Assembly (NCBI RefSeq): GCF_910592395.1 | Contig: NC_088318.1 | Coordinates: 3,782,001 to 3,846,000, forward strand | Length of the DNA stretch: 64,000 bases | Reading direction: 5' to 3' | Source of the DNA: Lineus longissimus | Lineage: Eukaryota; Nemertea; Pilidiophora; Heteronemertea; Lineidae | Shown here: positions 14,601 through 26,322 of the stretch, one piece after another | Numbering within the stretch: position 1 is the stretch's first letter | Layout: the number at the start of each line of letters is the position of its first letter | Translations under genes and position numbers: made by a program | Notes under the pieces: generated by a model | What the model was told of the DNA's origin: nothing | Databases searched by the model: none | What the model saw: the letters and a program-made list of their open reading frames with translations, nothing else

Positions 14601-17153
14601 GCCGGGCCTCCCACTGTGCTTCAAAAAAGGTGTCTGCCGTGAAGTCTCGTTTTGTTCAAGTTACCTTCTGGCTTTTATGTTTTTGACTATAAACCCAGAA
14701 TAGGTCTATGTATCCAGCTGTTCTCTCACATTCCCTTGGGACATCAGGGTGCAAAGCCATGCCTTCTTCCGGTATCCTGCGTTAAAAATAACGACACCAA
14801 AATTACATGTTAAAACCAATGTTGGTCAAGTAAAGTAAAATTTTGTTAAGCAGAACCATCTTTCCACTCTTTAATGAGTTCAACCCGGGCCCTACCTACC
14901 TATTCGCTGCCGTTTTGGTTTGTTCAAATTACCCGAGCGTCTTGGCGAGTTCAGCTCCTGACGGGATCTGCCTTTCCAGCTGTTGTCTCACATTTCCATG
15001 GACATCCGGGCGGGTGCATAGTCCATGCCTTCCTGCAGCGTCTTCTTTAGAAAAAGCACTCTTTCGTTGAATGTTTTTTAATACCGATGGGTCAGGTAAA
15101 GGAAGATTTGGTTACAAATAACCATTTTCCACTCGTTTTGATGAGTTCAACCCTTGGCCTACCTGTCTGCACCCATAAGGTTGCAGGAGTTGAATTGTTA
15201 CCTTATTTCTATTGCTTTGCTGATGTTATGAGAAAAAGTTAACCTTAACATCTCCAAGTCTGTGTTTGCTACCACATGTATTCCGCCCACGCCAAGTATT
15301 AAGCTTACCAATGGTTTGAATTATTTGTTAAACCTTACTCAGTACTATACAGGTGCTAATAAAGTTCAAAAGTTCTATGGCACTATTGACCTTATACAGG
15401 TGCTATTTCATTATGCACGTACTCACGGTCCTACACTACTGATGCACTTTTAATTTATATGATAATTTGATGTCATAATGATGGTTTTTTGATCCCTCCT
15501 ATGAGTTGGTGTGAACTCGTACTCAAAGGATTGAAGAACATTACATTGGTGTCGTAACGCTGACACTGAAAATCTCAGGGGGAGCTCAGTACATGATATA
15601 TATTTCATACTCAATCTCCATTTACCTTTTCAGGAAAAATCAGCAATTTCACGGATTCCTTTGAAGGCACCACGAGAGATGTTGGAAAAGCGTCACTGGC
15701 ATTCTATTCTGGCCTGTTTGCTTATGCGGGATGGTGAGTATGGATATTTTTTGTCTGGGGCGGGGGGAGCTCGGAGCGACATGGGCCTGGTTTTGCTGTG
15801 ACTGGTCACATTCGATAAGGCGCATACTCAATCTATATAATCTGGATGATAAAAAACAATAGTTTTAACCTGCTAACTGCGTAAGACGCCATATGACGTC
15901 CGGGCCTAAGAACTGTGCATTGCGTAAGACGTTATATGGCGTCCTATGTTTGTGACTCACCTAAGCCCAGGCAACACTCAAAAAATCGATTTGGAATCCC
16001 CTAAGATCGTCAGCACAGTGTAGTTTACTCTCAGAACGCTACGGGCCACCACTGGCACCAGTTTTTGAGCTGAATCATGGCCACAGCATGCAAGACGAAG
16101 CGACTGTTAGATGAGGATATGCATGTGTAATCTAATTACTTACGTAATATGACGCGTTCAACAAATAAAAAATTACACGGTTAACATGTTCATGTTATTC
16201 AATTTTAAAACTCTATCATGTTTTTTTTAACACCTTGTGTGAGCGGGTGGCAGGTCCTTATCTGTTATGCATCTAAAACCATACATATGGTATTCAATTA
16301 TATGAGACCAAGAAACTGTCAATCAATTTATGATTTTGTTGCACCTGGTCATTGTAACGGTACTCAGCGTCATCAGTTCAGCCTACATTCAGTACAAACC
16401 GTATGAATGGTTTCAATCCTGTGGTTCATGTCTTACTGTTCAAATTCTCACCAACAGGTTCAATCCGAGGTCAGCATGACCCCTGCTGAGGCAGGTTTTA
16501 AAAATCTTTTCTGTTGATATCTTTCAAAAATTTTCATTGATGATGTTCAAGATCTTGTATAGTCATTCATAAAAATGAAAATTTGTCCTGCTTCACACCT
16601 TTTGTTAGTTGAGAAGTGTCACTCTCAATCAGGCTGTTCGAAGAGTCTGAATGGCCTGTCTGGACCGTTGCTGAATTCTTTACAATATTCAGTTTTGTGA
16701 AGAGAAACTGGCCGTTCTGGTCATGACTATGAAAACGTAATGAAACATAAAAGACAATTCATGGTTATAGAAGATTTATAAATACCATGGGTTGGAGTGA
16801 TTTGTGTCTCGGCCATAGACGTTAAAATTTCACTAATATTATTCATTATTTCACAATCATTTGCTCGGAGAACAGCAATCATGTTGTCTTGGACAGATCA
16901 ATTCTACTTAGAATAGTACATGTACTTTTAGGTTTGCATTCAGGTTGTTGAACATTGCATTCTTGTGGCCTTATAGTGTATGCCAGTTGGATGTCTCTGA
17001 AAGCAGTCGATAATGATGAAATCCTCTGTAAGTCTGCACTGAGTCACCATCCCACGCATTCTAATATTTGATGATATTGGATGATAATTATGCGTGGTTT
17101 TTAGCTCACCTCTTAGCAGAGGTGAGCTTATCCCATACCGTGGCGTCCGTCGT

Positions 17154-17185
<32 letters not shown>

Positions 17186-20100
17186 CGTCGTCCGTTAGCA
17201 GGGCACGTTTCGTAACTGTTAGAGCTATTGAGTTGAAACTTGGTACACATGTACCCTTATGTAATGACACCTGGGAGACCAAGTTTCGGTCCGATTCGTT
17301 TCAAGGTTTGGCCACCAGGGGGCCAAACGTTAAAAGTGAAAATATGCAATATCTCCCTTAATAGTAGTCGGGAAATTTTGAAAAAAATATGGTAGGTACT
17401 TCTAGCAAAGGTGCATCATATATCCTCCGGGTTTTTGATTTGACCTCCTTTTCAAGGTCACAGAGGTCAAATGGTGTAAATTGGCCGTTAGGATGTAACG
17501 ATGGCACGTTTCTAAACTGCAATGACTATTGATACCAAATTTGGTACACATTTACCCCTTAGTCAGGTGATCTCAGGGACCGAAGTTTGGTCCAATATGA
17601 TTCACCACTTGACCACCAGGGGGCAAAATCCAAAAACCTTAAAAATGTGATTATTCCTTAACTTCTTGCCCGATTGCCACCAATTTGATATCATGGGTAC
17701 ATCTAACCACCATACAGTATATGTCACACAGGTTTTTAATTTGACCTTCTTGTCAAGGTCACAGAGGTCAAATGGCGTAAATTCGCCGTCGGGCCGTAAC
17801 TATGGCACGTTTCTTAACTGCAATGACTATTGATCACAAATTAAGTACACATGTACCCCTTGGTCAGGTGATCTCAGGTACCGAAGTTTGGTGCGATCTG
17901 ATTTGCCGTTTGGCCTCCAGGGAGGGGGCCAAATCCTAAATTCTTCAAAATGCCATTATTCCTAGTAATGACTTGCCCGATTGGCACCAATTTTATATCA
18001 TAGGTACATCTAATTCTAACAACCATTCAATGTGTCACCCGGGTCTTCTTTGATTTGACCTACTTTTCAAGGTCACAGAGGTCGAATGTACTGTAAATTG
18101 GCCATTTTGGGGAAATTGTAATTGCTTGGACCTACATCAAACCTAACACTACATGACACAAGACCATGCTCTTTATCCATCTTTCCTCCACATGAGGTGA
18201 GCACGATGGCCCTGGCCATTTCATTAATAAAGCATTGGGCATTGTCAAGAGTATCCGTCGCAGACGGTTCGTAGAATGGTACATAGTCAAAGAATGGCCA
18301 ACGGGCGGATCAGAATCTCTCTGAGTCTGAATAGGGTACCGGAATGCATTAAATGGGTCAAGATGTACCGGTACTGTTCTATCAGTATGCTGTGCACCTA
18401 TCATTTTCTTTACCATATGATTATTATCAATTGTAAAATGGGACTCGTTGAGTTGTAACTGCTATTATTTCTGGCATAGCAAATACTCCCCCCCCCCCCC
18501 CCCCCCCAACTTATGAGGAGGCTATAGGCAGGGGCCAGGTGGGTCAGTGAGTTTAACAAAGTGCCCGACAGATGTCTTTGCCAAATCTTATCTCTAACTG
18601 CATCAGCACTGATCTCTCTCGCACCAGGAATATATTTCTAAAAGCAAATCAGACCAAGGATCCTAAATATGCATATATGTCACCTGGGGGACCAAGAATG
18701 GGATCCCTTGCTCCTGCCCATAGTCCCTATTTTAAAAAAGTGCCCCGGTACCGAAGAACTGGAACCATTTTTAGTGAGCTTGCTGTGCTACCACATGTCT
18801 CATAATAAGAAAGAAATTCAAAATTGTTCACTTCGCCCCCCAGAGAGTTTTTTGCCTTCCCAAGGCCGAAAAGCTGGCTATACCCCTGAATATAGCAGTG
18901 AATTATTTGTGCTCTTAAATATTTCTTACAGGAATTTCTTGAACTTCGTCACAGAAGAATTAAAAGATCCCTACAGGAACCTGCCACGTGCCATCTACAT
19001 CAGCATCCCAATCGTCACCACAATATACGTATTGGTCAACCTGGCGTACTTCACAGTTGTCTCGCCGTTTGAGATCTTGGAGTCGAACGCGGTGGCTGTG
19101 GTAAGTCAGCGGTCCTAATCATAAGTTCAAACCCCTCATTTGAACCAGCTGACCCTTACAGTGAATATCATTAGTTTAGTGATGCCCTAATTCAATCATA
19201 ACTTGCTGACCCTCGGAGTAAATATCATTAGTTTAGTGACACCCTCATTGAATCGTACGTAACCTATTGATGAAGTGGAAGTGTTATAATAATAATAATG
19301 TCACGCATTTATAAGTGCTTCTCAGTAATGGAACTGTTAAAGCGCTGTGGGATATCACATTATTACCCCGGTCTCCACAGAAATCAATCAGGGGTTTCAA
19401 GGAGCAACCACAAGGCGCTCACTTGAACTCGACCAGTAGGGGAACCAAGCAGTGACTCGGCTGGGAATCGAACCCACGACCTCCTGATCATGAGGCCGAC
19501 TCTCTTCCACTGCGCTACCGCTGCCCCTGGAATCTGGACTAGCTGTGTGCTCACATGACTCACTGTTTCAAGAGTCCCATAATTAACATAAGAGCTATCA
19601 AAAAAAGTTGATCCCGCTGAAGGATTTTGTCTCGGTCGCTCTAGTTCCCCATGATCCTTTTTGCAGACATTCGGAGACAAGGTGTTTGGTGTCATGGCTT
19701 GGATTGTTCCGGTCTTCGTGTCTCTCTCCTGTTTCGGAACAGTCAACGGTCTGCTTTTCACATCGGGCAGGTGAGTTAAATTTAGTGAAGTGAAATCGAA
19801 CTGTTTACACGCACTGAAAACTATCAAGTTTATTTGCATCCAATTGACGTAGGTTTTAATAGTATCGCTATTCCAATATCATACAATCACAAAACACCCG
19901 CACGTTTTCATGCTCATTTCGTTCGACTTATCTACATGTAATATTGATTACGTTCGATTATGTTTATTCTAACATCTGATGAACGCCTGTTCATGCGGTT
20001 GTTTCACAATTGGTTTTACAATTGTTTTTTTTTTAAATATTAAATGACGTGGACTGCGGATTTGATCTAAAATTGCTAAAAATGTTCTTACATTCTTTGT

Positions 20101-22886
20101 CAATATTTGTAAATGTGATTAACTGACAAAGAAAAATGTTTACTTTTCAGATTATTCTTTGTTGGTGCTCGAGAACAGCAACTCCCCAACTTTTTGGCCA
20201 TGATCCACGTAGAAAGGTTCACACCTATGCCTGCCCTGTTATTCACAGTAAGTTGAAGTTTCCAGGAGATGACGTTTTAAAATGAAAACAAACAAAATGA
20301 TATCTTGGGAATGTTGTTGTCCATCATACAGTAACAAGAAATTTAGAAGATGTCAAGACATCTTTGAGAGATTTTGTTTTACACTTCTGGCGGAATTACC
20401 TTTGGCAAAACAATTCGATGCTTGTCTGTGACTCTGTGGTAGGAAGTCAGGTTGCCGTCGTCTCGTTCATGATTTCTTGTTTGATTTATTTTTGTTCTGG
20501 CATTTCTATGTTCTGTTTCTTTATTCCAGGCTGGTCTGTCTCTACTCATGTTGGTCTCCAGCGACATGTTTGCCCTCCTCAACTACATGAGTTTTGCTCA
20601 GTGGTTGTCTGTCGGAGCCTCGATAGCTGGGATGCTGTGGCTCAGATACAAGGAACCTGACCGACCGCGGCCTATCAAGGTACGACACATTTTCCAGTAT
20701 AAAAAGTAACATTTGTTTTTGATAACTCACCTGTGTCTGTTGGCAAAGCCTAGTCTCTAATCATGTCACCTGCCACAACTACACAAGCTTGGCTCAGTGG
20801 TAATCTGTCTTTACCTTGATAACCAGGATGCTCTGGCTTCGAAACAAGGAATCATGTTTAATCACAGTAAAGGCACAACACAGCTGGTTGTTGATATGAA
20901 AATAATGCTTTTCTTTTGCATGTACATGCATGCATTTGTAATTTTGGGGTGGATCAACTCAAGTATGAAGACTTGGGTATCTTTCTTTGAGAGACTGTAT
21001 GAAGTGGTTGTTTTAAGTGTCTCGCCTATTACCTCCTGGACGAAACCCTTGGGCTGTAGCCAGTGTACCACTGATTTCTCCAGAAGAGTGGTTCAACTCT
21101 CGTCTGTAGGCCTACTCTGAAAAAGGTCACAAAGTTACAACGTGATGTCTTTTCAGTTCCACCCAATCATCCCAGTGACGTTCCTGATGTTCGTCGGGTT
21201 CCTCCTCATTTTGCCTCTCCATGCGGCGCCCATGGATACGGGGATCGGTCTCCTCATCATCTGCACCGGTATACCTGTCTACATCATAGGACTCGCTTGG
21301 AAGAAGAAGCCAAAAGCTTTCGTTAGATTCATTGGTAAGTTTTCACAACCAAAACCAATTATGTCCCTGTGCTAGACTGCTCACCATTATTGACAACTGG
21401 GAGATATTTTGAAGAACAAGTCAACGACATCTGTGATTCTGCGTCGGCCGGTGATTTTCAGACATTTGGCAATTCATCTTGATACTAACTTGCAGGGCAT
21501 GGTGATTTGTATAAATGCTTTCTCCTACTTTTAACCTTGCTTATCTACATATTAGATGCCTCCTAACACTCATGAATGTATTCATTACAGAAAAGCTTAC
21601 TCATGCGGGACAAAAAATGATGAAAGTTATGTAGGCACACGATCTAAAGGTGATATGAATGAAGTAAAATTAGGAAGATCAAAAAAGTGCCGAGAGCCCT
21701 TTTTCGGAATTCTTAAAATTCAACTTATACATTTTTCGGTTCTCTGGTTACTTTTGCATTACCATTTTCATGAAATGTTAAAAGGGCACTGCTGACTAAA
21801 TTCATCTGGTTCTGAAGATATTGAAGAAGAACAAAAAGTCTGAATAGAGTTGAGTGCTAAAAAGGCTTACATATTGTGGAAGATTATAAAGCTTATGATC
21901 TCTGCTGTGTGAAACAAAAAGATCTCTCTTCTGCGTGTGCTGTGGGTAAAACTGGTTATGACTGTAGCTCTCAGGCTTCCCTGTGCCTTCATAGCTTGTT
22001 TGATTCCATTGGGAAACTTTGTCTTTGTCAGCTATTTTTCATGTTGTGTGTGACTTCTTCTTGTATAACCTTCTTCCGCACTGCCAACCTACCAGTAATT
22101 TTGGTCAAAGTCACTGAAAATTGGGAAATTATTGCACATATTTCCTGACAGAGGGTTGGCAGATCTGCACTTTCCTATTTTCAAAGTCCTTCCCATTGAC
22201 CCCGAGCCTTTCATCTCTGTCCAGTCTAATGCCTTTGTGCTATCTAACTTAAGTATTTTAGCTTCCAGGACATCCTTCGTTACTCGAAGGCTGCGTAGCC
22301 ATAGGCTGTTTTCTTATAAACTTGTGCACGTATGGTGTTGTTTCGGATGTGTCCATTGCATATTCCCTGGTACAACCAATGCAAACGCCCAATAAGCCAA
22401 ACAAAGGTTCATATTGTGTGTGATGTGTTTCAAGGTCACAAGCGAACAGTCTATACGGTGTGTCACAAACAAACTGTTTACTCAGAGCTCAGGTTGCTCG
22501 GAAAGAGTGTCCCAGTTTTCTGAAATGTATTGGCCATCCTATCAGGAAAAGGTCGATCTTTAAGATGTCACACTAATGCTACAAAGTGTGTTCATGAAGT
22601 GATGGCAGTTTTCCACAGGATGTGAAGCACTATCGGCCATCAAAAACGCACTGGTAGCAGCAAAAGGACTAATACGGGAGATACAGAAGGAGCGAGATGC
22701 ACCAGAGGAATAGAGAGTGTCCGTCTGCTGAAGATTTGCTAGCCCTCAAGAGAGACATTACATGCAGAGCTTTAGTATGGCTAAACATTATGATTAATAT
22801 TTCCTTCTTTATTTTCAGTTAATTTGACACGCAAAGGTCAGAAGCTGATGTCGGTCGTGCCACAGGAGACCCCCAGCAAGGACTAG
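2625..22886 (+). CDS. SLC7A5/SLC7A8-like: LAT-type amino-acid transporter light chain, complete, 11 exons
   Basis: Sodium-independent exchanger of large neutral amino acids at the plasma membrane; light chain of a heteromeric transporter. Exons: 2625-2819, 4306-4464, 5644-5779, 10268-10393, 15634-15733, 18932-19100, 19667-19770, 20151-20247, 20530-20679, 21157-21334 and 22819-22886. All have AG/GT borders and compatible phases, giving 493 aa (human LAT1 507, LAT2 535). Residues 49-51 are the GSG of TM1 (IIGSGIF). [14 protein letters not shown] follows in exon 2. Cys148 (FPSC) matches the LAT1 cysteine that bonds to the SLC3A2 heavy chain. [15 protein letters not shown] (exons 5-6) holds the gating Phe and APC signature. 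The C-terminus MSVVPQET is nearly that of LAT1/LAT2. No frameshift or stop is seen. LAT1 versus LAT2 orthology cannot be decided; the gene may predate that split. Confidence 0.95.
2820..4305 (+). other. Transporter intron 1
   Basis: GTGAGT donor at 2820 and TTTCAG acceptor ending at 4305. Apart from the hairpin repeat at 3614-4072 nothing recognisable is present. Confidence 0.8.
3614..4072. repeat. Long imperfect hairpin (foldback-type) element
   Basis: The left arm at about 3614-3800 is the inverse of the right arm at about 3887-4072. Matching landmarks are GAAGTCATGC/GCATGACTTC innermost, TTATTGAGCAAAGAAAATTC/GAATTTTCTTTGCTCAATAA in the middle and GCTTCAGTCA/TGACTGAAGC outermost. The loop is about 85 bp. 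It repeats part of the left flank (AGAACCCAAACAA at about 3604 and 3830). No target duplication was identified. Confidence 0.8.
4500..4735. repeat. AT-rich palindromic tandem repeat in intron 2
   Basis: Four to five copies of a roughly 45-55 bp unit containing TATGTTATGATATCCTATAG and GCATTCTGAATGC. Each unit is itself nearly palindromic. It starts about 40 bp after the exon 2 donor. Confidence 0.8.
5780..9096 (+). other. Transporter intron 3, 5' part
   Basis: Contains a poly-G tract (about 5831), a short TA run (about 6405-6415) and a SINE near 8.4 kb. No exon between the clear exons 3 and 4 is needed by protein continuity, and none is seen. Confidence 0.7.
8336..8466 (-). mobile_element. 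tRNA-derived SINE copy
   Basis: Read on the minus strand it has an A-box-like start (GCCTAATGGTTAACAG) and a B box (GGTTCGATCC), followed by a body shared with the better preserved copy at 42482-42883 (CAGCATGGCTTTAAAGGAAC against CGGCATGGCTTTCAAGGAAC). The cloverleaf is not conserved, so it is not scored as a tRNA gene. Confidence 0.7.
9097..10212. mobile_element. 1.1 kb dispersed repeat, copy 1 (GAGGTGAGC family)
   Basis: It begins with a hairpin GCTCACCTCTTAGCAGAGGTGAGC-type stem at 9102-9125, then a (CGT)n run. Three diverged monomers of about 300 bp follow, each with GGCACGTTTC, a CCAGGGGGC-like box and AGGTCA half-sites. It ends with GAGGTGAGC and GGCCCTGGCC. It is nearly identical to 17098-18225 in the same orientation. 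No transposase, so non-autonomous; superfamily unknown. Its end lies only 55 bp before exon 4 of the transporter. Confidence 0.85.
10808..10990. mobile_element. Short MITE with about 40-bp inverted ends
   Basis: The left end ACTATAGATCCATGCACTTG is repeated inverted at the right end (CAAGTGCATGGATCTATAG). The homology runs on through GGGAACAACG(T)TTACA on both sides. A 32-bp motif beginning GGCCAACACTACG is tandemly doubled inside. Ends with CTATAG are compatible with TA target sites (Tc1/mariner-like), but the palindromic ends make the exact border ambiguous. Confidence 0.75.
12103..13045. mobile_element. 943-bp MITE with perfect 26-bp TIRs and 9-bp TSD
   Basis: The TIR starts CAAGGAGGATACCGCGGTGA at 12103-12128 and is repeated exactly, inverted, at 13020-13045. 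The 9-bp direct repeat ACGTCAGTC flanks it at 12094-12102 and 13046-13054. No transposase reading frame. A 9-bp duplication points to MULE- or Merlin-type transposition; the superfamily is inference. Confidence 0.9.
13077..13481. mobile_element. About 400-bp MITE next to the previous one
   Basis: Left end (TAGCCGCACTTACACCAC) and right end (GTGGTGTAAGCGCAGCTA) are inverted repeats with two mismatches. Secondary inverted motifs (GGACCACCAAT/ATTGGTCCACC) lie just inside. The interior has several CAATTTG/CGGCAAT palindromes. No clear target duplication. Confidence 0.7.
14390..15170 (-). other. Minus-strand exon-like repeats of unknown nature
   Basis: On the minus strand, 14466-14611 is open between a good acceptor (TTGAAGCACAG) and a GTAAGA donor and encodes a Lys-rich peptide ending GLTF. 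Two further related segments (about 14700-14770 and 14930-15060) share peptides resembling GNVREQLDT and [10 protein letters not shown]. The second ends in GTAATTTGAAC; a matching GTAACTTGAAC lies in the flank. The TTTCCACTC..GATGAGTTCAACCC sequence around 14870 and 15130 is also duplicated. I do not recognise the protein. This could be a broken duplicated gene or a retroposed fragment. Confidence 0.3.
15734..17097 (+). other. Transporter intron 5, before the second 1.1 kb repeat
   Basis: Only small motifs are visible, such as the paired near-palindromes GACGCCATATGACGTC (about 15887) and GACGTTATATGGCGTC (about 15927). No exon recognised. Confidence 0.6.
17098..18225. mobile_element. 1.1 kb dispersed repeat, copy 2 (GAGGTGAGC family)
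   Basis: Same orientation and near identity with 9097-10212 from the poly-T/AGCTCACC start to the GGCCATTTCATT end. The 12-bp length difference is mainly a longer (CGT)n run here. Flanking DNA differs, so this is recent transposition rather than segmental duplication of the intron. Confidence 0.85.
18226..18931 (+). other. Transporter intron 5, 3' part
   Basis: Contains a poly-C run of about 20 bases at 18487-18507. A long open frame at 18669-19118 exists only because it runs into exon 6; I see no acceptor or homology supporting coding upstream of 18932. Confidence 0.7.
19287..19530 (-). mobile_element. tRNA-derived SINE, second family
   Basis: Minus strand: GGGGCAGCGGTAGCGCAGTGG (A box, TAGCGCAGTGG) followed by GGTTCGATTCC (B box, 19464-19474). 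A non-tRNA body then runs to an AATAATAATAA tail (19287-19298). The tail and body show it is a SINE and not a functional tRNA gene. It lies in intron 6 of the transporter. Confidence 0.75.
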
Positions 22887-23039
22887 AATAGGAAAGTCGC
22901 ATTTATGGGTCATCAGTTAACATATCGATGGCATTTGGAAGAAAGAATGTTAATGAAATCGTGTACGAGCAAAAAATTACAATGGAAAGACGAGAATGTT
23001 CAGAAACAATTCGTTGGAAAGGAATACCAAAATCCATGC

Positions 23040-23270
23040 ATTGAATTAAATTTTTATTTCTGCCACCAGGGTGCAGCAGTGTCTAGAATGTAGTTTGAAT
23101 TTGTGTCTTTAATGAGAGTAGATCAGACTTTGTTGGAGCAGCTTGAAAGAGACAAATTCAATGTTTGGATTAAATTTGATTTGCATTTCTGCCACCAGGT
23201 TGCAACGGCACCAGGAATGGAGTTGGAATCTGTACGTCGAGATCTGACTTCAAAGGTGCAGCTTTTAAAG
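23040..23270. repeat. Diverged tandem duplication in the transporter 3' UTR
   Basis: ATTTCTGCCACCAGG occurs at about 23055 and 23185. It is followed in both by similar sequence (TGCAGCAGTGTCTAGAATG against TGCAACGGCACCAGGAATG) and then by matching AGATC(A/T)GACTT segments. Units are about 130-145 bp. Confidence 0.6.
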
Positions 23271-24666
23271 GACATGTTTTATTTGAACGTAATATCAACG
23301 ATTTGGCGTGAATGTATTTTAGTTGTAAATTGCTTGACAAGTTCTGATCAAATTACTGTAAACCGTCAAACCTTCGTGCCTATTGTTTTCAATTATTCTA
23401 GCAGATTTAATGAATAATGTCAATTCCCGAAGAAGAAAATACGTTTTCTTGATAAATCGCGAGTCTGCTGAAATACAATTTGTGAAATCTTTTAGATTTT
23501 TGCCGACCGATGCGAAAATCTGGTGAATTGCTCATTTTCACTTGCCAATAGACTTGATATATCGCGTTTGCTGTTTCAATGTTCACGATTTCAAAATTTG
23601 GGTTCGATGGTGCATTCGAATACTCACGAAGATTTCTCGGTTTACAGTCATCTAGTGTCCTTCATTGCATAATCAAAAAAGCACAAAGGGACGTTTGTCC
23701 ACTTGTGTTAGGTTTTGGCGAATCTGGAGGCAGTTGCTTCACTTCCTCCTGTTGGGGGTATTTTAGAGGTGGAGTTTCAAACTCATGGTTTTTCTCCCTG
23801 TAGAATCATTTCCCAAGACTGCCGAGAATCTTTTTTTATCAAGCCTTCCAACTTACCGAGCGGCCTCCCAACAACACTGTTATTCCAACTTAATTGAATA
23901 ACTTCTACCTTTTCCAGGACAGGCCAGCTCAGCAAACTGGAAGACCTGTCTGATTCTTGGCACTGTGGGGAGTTGATTCTCCAGGGTGGGGTAATTAAGA
24001 CTCCCGAGTCTTCTTGCCCGAAGTTTCTAAATGTGAAAAAAAACAGCATGACTGGTGGTCTATGTTGAAGTTGGTCTATCGTAAAACGGTTCTCTCCACA
24101 CTCTAGGTCAGCATTACTGAGGCTGCATTAGTCTATGCCTGTACCAAAAAAATTAGAAAAAAATTAGAAAAAAACTAGAAAAATGAAAATATTAGAGGCT
24201 TCCAATTTTCTGTTGTACTATGTAAAATGGCTTTGCTGAATAGAACCTTTGCAAATATGTCTGTAAATGACTGAATTTCTGGGCCTATGTGTGGAAATTT
24301 CTTAAAAGAATTGCCATCCTGTAGATGGCGATGGAGTAATTCACGAAAGAATTATTCATTGTTTGCTAAATTTTGCGTATAGAACAAAAACTCTTTTGAA
24401 ACTAATAGCTGGTGACAGTGAATATTGACACAAAGCTTATCAGAAGTATTTGAAAAATGGCTGTTCTCCCAATCATGCCAATAGGGTACATGCAAATGGT
24501 CGCTATTACAATGTACATGGTGCTGACTGTCAACGCGGGTGTTGCATTGTAGGTCAGGGCCCAGTTGTTCACAACAAGTTTTGTCACTGTTCCCAGCATT
24601 GATTAACTTGGCGTCTGATCTAATGCACATAACTGAAGAAGGTAATGCCAAGTAAGCTAACGCCAG

Positions 24667-24709
24667 CGTTCGTGACAACACTTGATTAAATCAAGTGTTG
24701 TCACGAACG
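24667..24709. repeat. 43-nt perfect palindrome
   Basis: CGTTCGTGACAACACTTGAT (24667-24686) plus one T is followed, after a single central A at 24688, by the exact inverse up to 24709. The arms are 21 bp with a 1-nt loop. Confidence 0.9.
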
Positions 24710-26322
24710 AAAAGTAAACCGAAGTCGGGAGTTTTTTTACACAGAAATGAAATATGCAAACAATTTTTTTCTCAAAATCGTATTTATTGAAATTTAAGGG
24801 TATTTTAGGAGCACCTTTTTTTCAAAGGGTTTTTCAGGTTTTTCAGGGGGCGTGCGAACCCTGTGATTTGAACAATCGGACCTATAGAGTCGTAACGTCA
24901 TTTCAGCCATCATGACATACTTCTGACGCCTACCCTAGTGAAAGTCAACGTCTGCTATAAGTATTTGGATGCTGATACGCGATCGTTTATTGATCTACTG
25001 TCACTTTCTGTCAGTTATTTAAGAGAGTATACTAAAATGGCTTCATTAGGTTGCGGTGGCTTGTAATTTGAAACAAGCCATTTTAGACTATTTAAAAAAA
25101 AAACAGAAAAAAAGTAATGTCATTGTGTTGTCTTAACTCAGGCTTAAACATTGTTGCACTGGTTTGTGTTATGAAACATATCAATTTGCAAATAATGTTG
25201 TATAAAAAATCTAAAAATATCAACACTGTCCAGTATCTTTTATTGTTTTTCTTTCATTTAGAGTTTTGTAGATAAAGATTTGGTGAAATAAAATGAAATG
25301 AAATAAAAATATTATTTTTTTTGCTAATGCTTTTCTTGGTGATGAGTGTATTTTTTAGGCATGCGTGTTTTGATTATTCATTACTACCGAAGAGAAAATT
25401 TGCGGTTGTTTGGTGAGTACCGTAGGTTGAAATCCAGGTCTTGTCTTTAAAGTTTATGACAGTTGTGAAGCGCTTTGAGACAGACCCAGATCGGTGCAAA
25501 AACCCTACAAAAAGATTTACTGTTAAAGATTTCATCAAGTATGGATTAATGGATTATGGATCTAATCTATATTTGTTATTATTAATAAGCTAATGAGTTA
25601 TTAAGTGTGTTGTTAAAAACATAACTTTAGTCGCAAACCGTAATGTTGATAATTAATTGTGAAGTATTTATTTGAAAGAATTTTGCGCGACTCTTCAAAT
25701 TTAACCAGTCTTTGTTGTAGAAGGTTTTTGGTTTGATGGTCGAAAAACATACTATTGTGAGGATTATGCAGTCTATTTTGAGGTATGAATCAACTGATTG
25801 AATGAAATTGATAGAAAAATTTTCACAACAAACTGAAGATCAAAATGTGATTTCGACTCCTAACAATTTCTGTTCCAACCAAAGCTTCTGCAGCCAAATT
25901 GAGGCGCAGTGTATTTAAGTCAAACATAATTCTTTCTTTCACGTGTATATTAAAGTACATTGTAATAAACTTCCGAGGCCCGAAGTAAAGCCTGTTGGCT
26001 TCTAACTTTGGACGAGTTTGAGTAGGAATGCTCGGTGGAGTAGCCTGAATTATGATGAGGCAGTTGTAACGCCAAACGGTTTCTGCTCTTGAAATTTCTT
26101 GAAATTATTAAGCAACGTATCAATGCAATGAATATGTTATGTCTTGGTTTAGTATTAGTTCTAGAATGTTAAGCTATCGAGAATCGATGTCTTTAGGCTT
26201 TTGTATACTGTTTCAGTTGGTGGACATTTGTGCAGTTGAACCCAGTTATATATATATAAGAAAAGCCACAAAAATTTGGATCCCCTGACATTTCTTATAG
26301 CTGGGTTAGACTGTATTTGCCT

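Larger units (their letters stand above)
10394..15633 (+). other. Transporter intron 4
   Basis: This 5.2 kb intron contains, in order, a TA-type MITE (10808-10990), a TTGA-repeat tail (about 12056-12072), a 943-bp MITE (12103-13045), a 400-bp MITE (13077-13481) and minus-strand exon-like repeats (14450-15170). The remaining stretches show nothing recognisable. Confidence 0.7.

Noticed and set aside
18669-18931. Extended upstream part of transporter exon 6
   Set aside because: Protein continuity with LAT family and the TTTCTTACAG acceptor place the exon start at 18932; the upstream frame is intron.
19455-19530. Possible tRNA gene
   Set aside because: A and B boxes are present but the sequence continues into a SINE body with an AATAAT tail; the cloverleaf is not maintained.
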